8,312 nt of DNA, taken from contig JALWYP010000073.1 of assembly GCA_026992695.1 (NCBI GenBank), forward strand, positions 1 through 8,312, written 5' to 3'. Shown here one piece after another: positions 1 to 6,030 of this stretch; the first letter of the stretch is position 1; the number at the start of each line of letters is the position of its first letter. This DNA is from Flavobacteriaceae bacterium (GTDB lineage: Bacteria > Bacteroidota > Bacteroidia > Flavobacteriales > Flavobacteriaceae). The position numbers and the translations under genes are program-made. The notes under the pieces were generated by a model. The model was not told the DNA's origin, made no database searches, and saw only the letters and a list, made by a program, of their open reading frames with translations.

Positions 1-1
1 T

Positions 2-481
2 TACAACACAATTAGTGAAATTTTTTATTTATGGTTTTTTATAAGAACATTTAAGTCGATAAGAGTAAAAAAAATAATAACTTACTTCAGTTATGTTTAT
101 GTGGTTTTAGCGGTGGGATATTTATTTACCGCAGGTGTTTTTTTTGAAGAATCATCTAAATTTTCATTAATAGTCGGAACCACCTTGATTATTACCGTAA
201 TATTTACTTATTACCTTGAATTATTACAAGATGACAGAATCTTATATCTTTCAAAGTCCTTAACTTTTTATGTATCTGTGGGGATTTTGTTTTTTGCTTT
301 AATAGCAACACCGGCTTTTCTTTATGATGCCTATTTTATTGAAAAAAACAACCCCGAGTTTGTTAAAATTAGATCCATATTAATAATTGTAGCTAATTAC
401 ATATTGTACCCTGCTTACATTTTAGGTTTTACGGTTTGTATAAAAAGATTAAAACAAGGAAAAAAATGTTATGACGATTAA
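2..481 (+). CDS. Multi-pass membrane protein, 5'-truncated by window edge
   Basis: The frame that ends at the TAA at 479-481 stays open back to base 2, so this is the last 159 codons of a gene that begins outside the window. A GTG at 101 could be mistaken for the start, but the in-frame codons before it encode hydrophobic, protein-like sequence (ISEIFYLWFFIRTF, then a basic KSIRVKK stretch). The fragment contains about five hydrophobic segments, near fragment residues 4-15, 28-46, 54-72, 84-110 and 120-146, separated by short charged loops, and it ends in a basic, lysine-rich tail (KRLKQGKKCYDD). No catalytic or ligand-binding motif is visible and I do not recognise a named family. It lies 6 bases upstream of the histidine kinase and is probably co-transcribed with it. 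Because that kinase has no obvious sensor domain, this protein could be its membrane sensor partner; that is inference from position only. Confidence 0.8.
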   Translation, partial: YNTISEIFYLWFFIRTFKSIRVKKIITYFSYVYVVLAVGYLFTAGVFFEESSKFSLIVGTTLIITVIFTYYLELLQDDRILYLSKSLTFYVSVGILFFALIATPAFLYDAYFIEKNNPEFVKIRSILIIVANYILYPAYILGFTVCIKRLKQGKKCYDD

Positions 482-487
482 TATCTT

Positions 488-1291
488 ATGTTACTAACTC
501 AAGAAAATATTTTAAGTAAAGAAACCGTTTCTTTAATTGTATATGCTACCGTAGTATTTATACTTTTTGTAGTGTTTATGATTGTTTTTTTTGTTTCTTT
601 TCAGAAAAGAAAAAATAAGTTATTGCTCGATAGACTAATTAGAGAGCAAAAGTTTAAAGAAGAAATTGCTTCTTCAAGAGTTGAAATACAAGAACAAACC
701 TTACGCAATATTGCTTGGGAGTTGCATGATAATGTCGGGCAATTACTCTCGGTAATAAACATACAGCTTAACATATTATTAAGCAAAGCTCCGGAAAGTT
801 GCGAAAAACAATTAATAGAAACCAAAGATTTGGTGACAAAAACCGTTCAAGAGGTAAGAAGTCTTTCTAAAACACTAAACACAGACGTAATTAAGCAAAA
901 CGGGTTGGTGGAATCGCTTAATGTGGAAATAGAACGGTTTAACCGCTTAAAGTTTTTAGAGGCAACTTTTCAAATCTTCGGAAAAGAAAAAAAAATTACC
1001 GATAAAGATGAGATTATCTTGTTTAGAATAATTCAAGAGTTTTTATCAAATGTAATAAAACATGCCAAAGCTAATACTTTAGAGGTATCTTTAAATTATA
1101 AAGAAAAGGTGTTAGAGGTTAATGCATCAGATAACGGAGTGGGATTTGATGTTGCCGAAAAGTATCATAGCTCGGGGATGCAAACAATGAAAGAAAGGGC
1201 AAAGTTGCTGGGAGCCACCTATCAATTAGATTCGGAAAAAGGAAAAGGAACAAAACTCTTTATCAAATACCCCTATAAAAATGGAAACTAA
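488..1291 (+). CDS. Sensor histidine kinase, HisKA_3 (NarX/DegS-like) type
   Basis: A 267-residue inner-membrane kinase that would autophosphorylate on His and pass the phosphate to the downstream regulator. There is a short N-terminus (about 13 residues), one membrane helix (about 14-38), a basic and coiled linker (39-72), a HisKA_3 dimerisation box WELHDNVGQLL with phospho-acceptor His80, and a HATPase_c domain. The ATPase motifs are all visible: N box EFLSNVIKHA (Glu184, Asn188), G1 box DNGVGFD (215-221), SGMQTMKERAKLLGA (229-243) and the GKGT G2 box (252-255). No periplasmic, PAS or GAF sensor domain is present, which is unusually short for a sensor kinase. The start at 488 gives the full TM helix. 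It lies 6 bases after the membrane protein gene and overlaps the response regulator by 11 bases, so a co-transcribed signalling operon is likely. The signal sensed is unknown. Confidence 0.93.
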   Translation: MLLTQENILSKETVSLIVYATVVFILFVVFMIVFFVSFQKRKNKLLLDRLIREQKFKEEIASSRVEIQEQTLRNIAWELHDNVGQLLSVINIQLNILLSKAPESCEKQLIETKDLVTKTVQEVRSLSKTLNTDVIKQNGLVESLNVEIERFNRLKFLEATFQIFGKEKKITDKDEIILFRIIQEFLSNVIKHAKANTLEVSLNYKEKVLEVNASDNGVGFDVAEKYHSSGMQTMKERAKLLGATYQLDSEKGKGTKLFIKYPYKNGN

Positions 1292-1940
1292 TCCATCAGT
1301 AAACACCGTTGTTATTGTAGATGATCACCTGCTTTTTGCAGAATCGTTGGAGCGATTAATCGATTCTTTTACCGATTATAATGTTCTCTTTCATGCTAAA
1401 AACGGAGTGGATTTACAGCAAAAACTCAATCATTTTGAACGTACTCCCCAAGTAATACTGTTAGATATTAATATGCCTATTATGAATGGGTTTGAAACTA
1501 TGGAATGGCTCGCCGGAAATCATCCGGAAATTAAAGTGCTGGCACTCTCTATGGAAGATGATGAAAAGGTGATTTTAAAAATGTTAAAAGCCGGAGCCAA
1601 TGGTTATTTGCTTAAAGATATTCATCCCGAAAAATTAAAAGTAGCGTTAAATGAAGTGATGCAAAAAGGATATTATCATTCTAATAAAGTAGCCGAAACA
1701 TTGCTTCACTCGCTTCACCCACAAAAAAATATTGTAGTAGCGCATGATTTAAAAGAAAACGAACTTACGTTTATTAAATTAGCAGCAACCGAGTTAACTT
1801 ATAAAGAAATTGCAGACAGAATGGGGTTAAGCCCAAAAACAATAGACGGTTACCGCAATGATTTGTTTAAAAAACTAAACGTAAAAAATAGAGTGGGATT
1901 GGTGATTTATGCTATGAAGCACAAAATTATTTCAATCTAA
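1281..1940 (+). CDS. NarL/FixJ-family response regulator (REC + LuxR HTH)
   Basis: A 219-residue cytoplasmic DNA-binding response regulator. The receiver domain spans about residues 8-125. It has the acidic pair Asp14-Asp15, the phospho-acceptor Asp62 (in LLDINMP), the switch residue Ser90 and the conserved Lys112 (in YLLKD). A LuxR-type helix-turn-helix follows at about 156-217, with TYKEIADRMGLSPKTIDGYRNDLFKKL carrying the recognition helix at about 184-199. Both length and order are those of full NarL-family regulators. The ATG at 1281 lies inside the last codons of the kinase gene (11-base overlap), which indicates translational coupling and that the two form a cognate pair. The end overlaps the convergent pseudouridine synthase gene by 9 bases, leaving no room for a conventional terminator between them. 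Target genes cannot be read from the sequence. Confidence 0.95.
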   Translation: METNPSVNTVVIVDDHLLFAESLERLIDSFTDYNVLFHAKNGVDLQQKLNHFERTPQVILLDINMPIMNGFETMEWLAGNHPEIKVLALSMEDDEKVILKMLKAGANGYLLKDIHPEKLKVALNEVMQKGYYHSNKVAETLLHSLHPQKNIVVAHDLKENELTFIKLAATELTYKEIADRMGLSPKTIDGYRNDLFKKLNVKNRVGLVIYAMKHKIISI

Positions 1941-2624
1941 ACAAGCCTTCCAAAGTGTGTTGTTTGGCGGTGGTGCAACAATTGTAATCAGTTCTTTTTT
2001 AACGGGATGAACAAATGATAACTTTCTGGCATGAAGGCTAATACCACCATCCGGATTGCTTCTGTTAAATCCGTATTTTAAATCTCCTTTTATCGGACAA
2101 CCAATTGCGGCAAGCTGTACCCTAATTTGATGATGCCTTCCTGTTTTAAGGTTAATTTCCAATAAATAAAAAGCGTCTAGTTTTTTAACAATCTGGTATT
2201 CCAAAATAGCCTTTTTGCTTTCCGGAATCTCTTTACTATGGGCATACGATTTGTTTTGTTTGGTGTTGCGTTTTAGGTAATGTATTAGTTCGTCGTGTTG
2301 CTTAGGCGGCTGGTTTTTAACCAAAGCCCAATAGTTTTTTTTTGTTTTTCTTTCTTGAAACAATTTGTTCAATCTGCTTAATGCTTTTGAGGTGCGCGCA
2401 AAAACTACAATGCCACTGGTGGGTCTGTCAAGGCGATGCACTACTCCTAGAAAAACAGATCCGGGTTTGTTATACTTTTTTGCAATATAGGTTTTGGCTA
2501 TTTCAGATAATGGGATATCTCCGGTTTTGTCGCCTTGTACAATGTCTCCGGGACGTTTATTAACAATTAATAAATGGTTGTCTTCGTAAAGAATTTGGAT
2601 ATTTTCCGGAGTTGTATGAGGCAT
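1932..2624 (-). CDS. RluA-family RNA pseudouridine synthase, no S4 domain
   Basis: A 230-residue enzyme that isomerises uridine to pseudouridine in RNA. The RluA-family signature HRLDRPTSGIVVFART is present, with catalytic Asp66. Other family motifs are the N-terminal YEDNHLLIVNKRPG (13-26), KNYWALVKN (96-104), and the late motif GRHHQIRVQLAAIGCPIKGD (162-181). In the family this last motif usually reads GRTHQIRxHL; here it carries RHHQ and Gln170. The protein starts directly in the catalytic domain and lacks the N-terminal S4 RNA-binding domain of RluC and RluD, so it is closer in architecture to RluA or TruC. The substrate (rRNA or tRNA site) cannot be decided here. The start lies 6 bases after the panB stop, so the two genes are probably one transcript; no separate promoter is obvious. 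Confidence 0.92.
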   Translation of the reverse strand: MPHTTPENIQILYEDNHLLIVNKRPGDIVQGDKTGDIPLSEIAKTYIAKKYNKPGSVFLGVVHRLDRPTSGIVVFARTSKALSRLNKLFQERKTKKNYWALVKNQPPKQHDELIHYLKRNTKQNKSYAHSKEIPESKKAILEYQIVKKLDAFYLLEINLKTGRHHQIRVQLAAIGCPIKGDLKYGFNRSNPDGGISLHARKLSFVHPVKKELITIVAPPPNNTLWKACLD

Positions 2625-2630
2625 TACGGA

Positions 2631-3449
2631 TTAATATTGCTCTTTTTCATTAGGAAAATCTCCGGTTTTTACATCGTCTATATATTGTGTAAATGCTTGG
2701 GTCATTTCGGCAAATAAATCGAGATAACGTCTTAAAAAACGCGGGTTAAATTCGTGTGTCATTCCCAGCATATCGTGGGTAACCAACACTTGTCCGTCCA
2801 CACCGCTACCGGCACCAATACCTATAATGGGGATGGTAACACTCTTAGCGACTTCGGCGGCTAATTTGGCAGGAACTTTTTCTAAAACAATAGCAAAACA
2901 GCCCGTTTTTTCAAGCATTAAAGCATCTTTTTTTAATTTTTCGGCTTCAGCTTCCTCTTTAGCGCGTACTGTGTAGGTTCCAAATTTATAAATAGATTGT
3001 GGTGTAAGCCCTAAGTGTCCCATTACGGGGATTCCGGCATTTAAAATGCGTTTAATAGATTTCTGTATTTCCTTACCGCCTTCCATTTTTACGGCGTGTG
3101 CTCCGCTTTCTTTCATAATACGAATAGCAGACCGAAGTGCTTCCATCGGGTCGCTTTGGTACGTGCCAAAGGGTAAATCCACAACCACCAAACTTCGGTT
3201 TATGGCACGTATTACAGACGAGGCATGATATATCATTTGGTCTAAAGTAATGGGTAAAGTGGTCTCATGACCAGCCATAACGTTAGAAGCCGAATCGCCT
3301 ACCAAGATAACATCAATCCCTGCGTTATCTACAATTTTTGCCATGGTGTAATCGTATGCAGTGAGCATGGATATCTTCTCACCTCGATATTTCATATCAA
3401 CTAATGTTTTGGTGGTAATACGCTTGTATTCTTTTTTTGCTGTGGACAT
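2631..3449 (-). CDS. panB: 3-methyl-2-oxobutanoate hydroxymethyltransferase (ketopantoate hydroxymethyltransferase)
   Basis: PanB transfers a hydroxymethyl group from 5,10-methylene-tetrahydrofolate to 2-oxoisovalerate to form ketopantoate, the first committed step to pantothenate and coenzyme A, in the cytoplasm. The 272-residue length is normal for the family. Family motifs are clear: [18 protein letters not shown] (29-46), [18 protein letters not shown] with metal-ligand Asp52, VVDLPFGTY with metal-ligand Asp91, AVKMEGG with Lys121 and Glu123, GHLGLTPQS (144-152), and VLEKVP with Glu190, the counterpart of the E. coli catalytic base Glu181. [17 protein letters not shown] near residue 215 is also characteristic. 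It is followed after 6 bases by the pseudouridine synthase and is divergent from umuDC. A candidate promoter lies about 20 bases upstream. No other pan gene is in the window. Confidence 0.97.
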   Translation of the reverse strand: MSTAKKEYKRITTKTLVDMKYRGEKISMLTAYDYTMAKIVDNAGIDVILVGDSASNVMAGHETTLPITLDQMIYHASSVIRAINRSLVVVDLPFGTYQSDPMEALRSAIRIMKESGAHAVKMEGGKEIQKSIKRILNAGIPVMGHLGLTPQSIYKFGTYTVRAKEEAEAEKLKKDALMLEKTGCFAIVLEKVPAKLAAEVAKSVTIPIIGIGAGSGVDGQVLVTHDMLGMTHEFNPRFLRRYLDLFAEMTQAFTQYIDDVKTGDFPNEKEQY

Positions 3450-3468
3450 TGCTATACTATTTAGTTGG

Positions 3469-3501
3469 TAAAAATACTAATTTTACTGAAATATAATTCA
3501 A
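3469..3501 (-). promoter_or_regulatory. Candidate panB promoter (Bacteroidota type)
   Basis: Read on the minus strand, a TTG (3499-3501) is followed after 22 bases by TATTTTTA (3469-3476). This is a 7-of-8 match to the Bacteroidota -7 consensus TAnnTTTG with an allowed TTG spacing. It lies 19 bases before the panB ATG (3449), leaving room for a short leader. The last base of the -7 element is off-consensus, and the region is AT-rich, so a chance match is possible. Confidence 0.45.
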
Positions 3502-3529
3502 TTATTAATTGTTCATAAAATAAATTAAA

Positions 3530-3579
3530 ATTCCATTTATGTATGGAATGTTTCCATATTTTTGAAAAATGGAAACATT
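3530..3579 (+). promoter_or_regulatory. umuDC promoter with nested inverted-repeat operator over the start codon
   Basis: Four half-sites are arranged TTCCAT-N6-ATGGAA-N3-TTCCAT-N11-ATGGAA. They form three nested palindromes: 3530-3549 (7-bp arms ATTCCAT/ATGGAAT), 3542-3558 (7-bp arms TATGGAA/TTCCATA, 3-base centre) and 3547-3579 (11-bp perfect arms, 11-base centre). The right arm of the last contains the umuD ATG at 3569. A perfect -7 element, TATTTTTG, occupies 3557-3564 between the arms; no good -33 TTG is visible. A protein bound here would cover the promoter, so repression is the simplest reading. In an RNA starting upstream of 3547 the third repeat could also hide the start codon. The sequence does not resemble the E. 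coli LexA box (CTGT-N8-ACAG). Confidence 0.6.
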
Positions 3580-3937
3580 TGCCTCAGGAAAAATAAAAAG
3601 ATTAAAAAATAAGCACGCACCACAGGTATCGCAACAAACCGGATTTCCCAGTGCGGCAACGCATTATACAGAGCAGCGTATAAGTTTGGATAATGAGTTA
3701 GTAACAAACAGCGATGCTACTTTTTTTGTTAGAATTGTAGGCGATGAATTTTTAAACTATAACATAACTCATAGCGATGTTTTAATTATAGACCGTTCTT
3801 TATCTCCTGTCCGTCACAGTTTGGTTTTGCTGGTTAAAGACGGAGCGTTTGCCATTGCTCGTGTTTCCGAAATAAATAAAAAAAACGCCTGTTGGGTTTG
3901 GGGAGTTATCACTTACGTAATCCATGATGTGAGATGA
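3569..3937 (+). CDS. umuD: UmuD-like S24 protein with both catalytic residues replaced
   Basis: A 122-residue homologue of UmuD, the subunit that partners UmuC in DNA polymerase V. GFPSAATHYTEQRISL (25-40) matches the E. coli cleavage-site region, which also has 24 residues before it, and VGDEFLNYNITHSDVLIID (57-75) matches the active-site strand. Against E. coli UmuD from memory, residues 1-99 align without gaps. Position 60, the nucleophilic Ser, is Glu60 (GDE instead of GDS), and position 97, the general-base Lys, is Ala97 (FAIARV instead of FTVKKL). The end is WVWGVITYVIHDVR, but about 17 residues between Val99 and it are missing. The fold may be kept while RecA-stimulated self-cleavage should not be possible. 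A TGA lies in frame at 3563, so the ATG at 3569 is the first possible start. The stop overlaps umuC (ATGA). The intact frame argues against decay, but a degraded gene cannot be excluded. Confidence 0.88.
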   Translation: METFASGKIKRLKNKHAPQVSQQTGFPSAATHYTEQRISLDNELVTNSDATFFVRIVGDEFLNYNITHSDVLIIDRSLSPVRHSLVLLVKDGAFAIARVSEINKKNACWVWGVITYVIHDVR

Positions 3938-5205
3938 TAGCATTGGTAGATTGCAATAGTTTTTATGCCTCGTGCGAGCTGGTTTTTCGTCCCGATTTGC
4001 ATGGCAGACCCGTTGTAGTGCTAAGCAATAACGACGGATGCGTAATTGCTGCCAATAAAAAAGCGAAAAAGCTTTTGGGAGCAGAAATGTTTCAGCCGGT
4101 ATTTAAAATTAAGAAACAGATACAAGTTAATAATGTGGTGACTTTTTCTTCTAATTATATGTTGTATGGCGATATGTCTAACAGGGTGATGTATATTTTA
4201 CGAAATTTTTCGCCCTGCGTAGAAGTTTATAGCATCGATGAAGCATTCCTTGACCTTAGCGGAATAAATCACACTGCGTTTCGAGATTACGGAAAACAAA
4301 TAAAAAATACCGTTTATCAATACACAGGATTACCGGTGGGTGTGGGAATAGCGCCTACTAAGGTGTTGGCAAAACTGGCTAATAAAATTGCTAAAAAGCA
4401 ACCTGAAACAAACCATGTGTATGTTATAGATAATGATAAAAAACGAATAAAAGCACTTCGAGAAACCAAAATTTCTGCCGTATGGGGGATAGGGCGAAAG
4501 CACGCCAAACGATTGCAAAACATCGGAGTTTTTACTGCATTTGAGTTTACACAACTTCCCGAAAAGTGGGTGCAAAAAAACATGACCGTTGTAGGAGTTA
4601 GAATTTGGAGAGAGCTACAAGGAGCGCCTTGTTTAGATATAGAAACACAGCCTAAACCCAAAAAAGGAATTGCCACAGCAAAATCATTTGGGAAAAACCT
4701 AGAAGATTTAGGGCTTATTCAAGAAGCTTGTGCCTATTACATTAGCGAGGTAAGTGAGGTGCTTAGAAATCAAAAATCTTGTGCCGGATATTTGCATGTT
4801 TTTTTGCAAACCAATTATTTTAGCAAAAAAGACAAACAATATGCAAATGGTATTACCGTAACGCTTCCGGTGGCTACTAACGATACGTTTGTTCTTGTTA
4901 AAGAAGCAAAAAAAGCCTTGTCATTAATTTACAAAAAAGGATACCGGTATAAAAAAGTAGGAGTGCATTTGGGCGGAATTATCCCGCAGCAATATGTACA
5001 AGGTAATTTGTTTAATCAAGAGTCAAATCCTTATAAAACAAAACTCTTAGAAGTATTTGATAGGCTTAATTTTAAATACGGAAAAACCACTTTGTTTTCG
5101 GGGTTGGTAGGAACACGTATTAGCGAATGGGAACTAATAAAAAAAGAACGAAGTCCGCGTTATACTACGCAATGGGGAGAGTTGCTGAAAATAGGAAATA
5201 ACTGA
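3934..5205 (+). CDS. umuC: Y-family translesion DNA polymerase UmuC (Pol V catalytic subunit)
   Basis: A 423-residue Y-family polymerase, essentially the length of E. coli UmuC (422). It would copy past damaged bases, at the cost of mutations. The catalytic acidic residues are present: Asp6 in LVDCNSFYASCE and Asp102-Glu103 in YSIDEAFLDL. Palm and fingers contain VVLSNNDGCVIAANKKAK (28-45) and GVGIAPTKVLAKLANKIAK (136-154). The thumb has the helix-hairpin-helix VWGIGRKHAKRL (183-194). The little finger spans about 235-350, followed by a beta-clamp-binding motif QGNLF (356-360), the counterpart of QLNLF in E. coli UmuC. A DUF4113 tail (about 370-420) ends in SPRYTTQWGELL. It is translationally coupled to the upstream umuD by a 4-base ATGA overlap and shares its promoter. 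Nothing in it looks degraded, in contrast to its partner UmuD. Confidence 0.96.
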   Translation: MIALVDCNSFYASCELVFRPDLHGRPVVVLSNNDGCVIAANKKAKKLLGAEMFQPVFKIKKQIQVNNVVTFSSNYMLYGDMSNRVMYILRNFSPCVEVYSIDEAFLDLSGINHTAFRDYGKQIKNTVYQYTGLPVGVGIAPTKVLAKLANKIAKKQPETNHVYVIDNDKKRIKALRETKISAVWGIGRKHAKRLQNIGVFTAFEFTQLPEKWVQKNMTVVGVRIWRELQGAPCLDIETQPKPKKGIATAKSFGKNLEDLGLIQEACAYYISEVSEVLRNQKSCAGYLHVFLQTNYFSKKDKQYANGITVTLPVATNDTFVLVKEAKKALSLIYKKGYRYKKVGVHLGGIIPQQYVQGNLFNQESNPYKTKLLEVFDRLNFKYGKTTLFSGLVGTRISEWELIKKERSPRYTTQWGELLKIGNN

Positions 5206-5230
5206 CAGATGTCCGGTTTTTAATTTAATA

Positions 5231-5986
5231 TTATTGAAAAATAAGTTTACCAACATATCGTTCTTCTACTTCAATTACATCGGGTCTGCTTAAACAAATA
5301 ACATCTCCTAGGCTGGTAATTACTCCTCTTAGCGTGTCGTTAGGTTTAATTATGAGTTTGTTTGTGCTTCGGTGAAAAAATTCAACTTTAGAGCATTCTA
5401 GCTCAGATGCATCAATTCTAACATCTCCATCGGCAATATTATAGTTACAACTAAAAGCTTTTCCTTTTAAGTAAAATCGAGATACACCATTAGCTGAAAC
5501 GCCTAAAAATCCAACATTGAGACTGTCTAGATTAAAATCACCATCCTTTTGAAATTCTCCATCTACTTCTGGATCTACCGAAATTAACGTAAGGCTTTCG
5601 TAACTTATTTCTCCCAGATTTTCTACCGTTAGTCCGGAGCTGTTTTGTATTTCTCTTATATCCGGTGATAAAACAATTACTTTGGTTACTTCGTTTCGAA
5701 CCAAATTACAGCTATTTCTGTCGCTAACTTTTAAGATACTATCCTCTACACGAACTCGTATTTCGTTAAAGAGATTTTTTCCGGTTTCTACAAAAACTTT
5801 TTGAACAGGAGCTTGTTTAAATATAAGTTTAACGCGTTTGAAGATTAATATTTTTTTAAAACCATCGAGGTTTTTATATTCACGTCTTTCAATTTTACCG
5901 GTGGCTTGGAAACAATCCAAAGCAGACTCGGAATTACAACTCAAAAAGATGAGTGAAATAATAAGGATGTAAATTTTTTTATTCAT
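5231..5986 (-). CDS. GIN-domain (DUF2807) lipoprotein
   Basis: A 251-residue secreted lipoprotein. The first 17 residues are a lipoprotein signal peptide (MNKK, a hydrophobic core, then FLSC with the lipidated Cys17). The mature part begins with DCFQATGKIERREYKNLDGFKKI and continues as short repeating beta strands (for example VENLGEISYESLTLIS, DFNLDSLNVGFLGVSANGVSRFYLKG, DGDVRIDASELECSKVEF). This fits the right-handed beta-helix-like DUF2807 family, often annotated as putative auto-transporter adhesin, head GIN domain; no biochemical function is established that I can point to. Cys24, Cys93, Cys179 and others are scattered through the mature part. It lies 20 bases downstream of the PagL-like gene on the same strand and has a strong promoter match overlapping the end of that gene, so it may be expressed both from the operon and alone. 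An envelope location is expected. Confidence 0.85.
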   Translation of the reverse strand: MNKKIYILIISLIFLSCNSESALDCFQATGKIERREYKNLDGFKKILIFKRVKLIFKQAPVQKVFVETGKNLFNEIRVRVEDSILKVSDRNSCNLVRNEVTKVIVLSPDIREIQNSSGLTVENLGEISYESLTLISVDPEVDGEFQKDGDFNLDSLNVGFLGVSANGVSRFYLKGKAFSCNYNIADGDVRIDASELECSKVEFFHRSTNKLIIKPNDTLRGVITSLGDVICLSRPDVIEVEERYVGKLIFQ

Positions 5987-5997
5987 AATTAATGATT

Positions 5998-6030
5998 CAA
6001 ATATACTTAAAACCTAATGCCTGCACCAAA
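5998..6030 (-). promoter_or_regulatory. Promoter for the GIN-domain lipoprotein gene
   Basis: On the minus strand TTTG (6027-6030) is followed after 21 bases by TATATTTG (5998-6005), a perfect match to the Bacteroidota -7 consensus TAnnTTTG with good spacing. It lies 11 bases before the ATG at 5986 and overlaps the last codons of the PagL-like gene. A transcript would have a very short leader, about 5 bases by usual -7 geometry. This is the best promoter match in the window. Confidence 0.6.

Noticed and set aside
101..481. GTG at 101 as the start of the first membrane protein
   Set aside because: The frame is open to the window edge and the upstream codons encode hydrophobic, membrane-like sequence. 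The gene is truncated by the window and does not start at 101.
1281..1288. ATGGAAAC at the response regulator start as another copy of the umuD operator half-site
   Set aside because: It is a single half-site with no inverted partner nearby and is explained by the codons Met-Glu-Thr; a 6-base motif is expected by chance in 8 kb.
3569..3937. UmuD homologue as a full LexA repressor
   Set aside because: Only 24 residues precede the cleavage-site region, too few for a LexA winged-helix DNA-binding domain, and the gene is coupled to umuC.
4317..4676. Minus-strand open frames inside umuC, and similar open frames inside the kinase, panB and pseudouridine synthase genes
   Set aside because: They lie wholly within well-supported genes, show no family motifs, and have no promoter or start context of their own.
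5206..5230. Terminator between convergent umuC and the GIN lipoprotein gene
   Set aside because: The 25-base gap has no inverted repeat able to form a stable stem.
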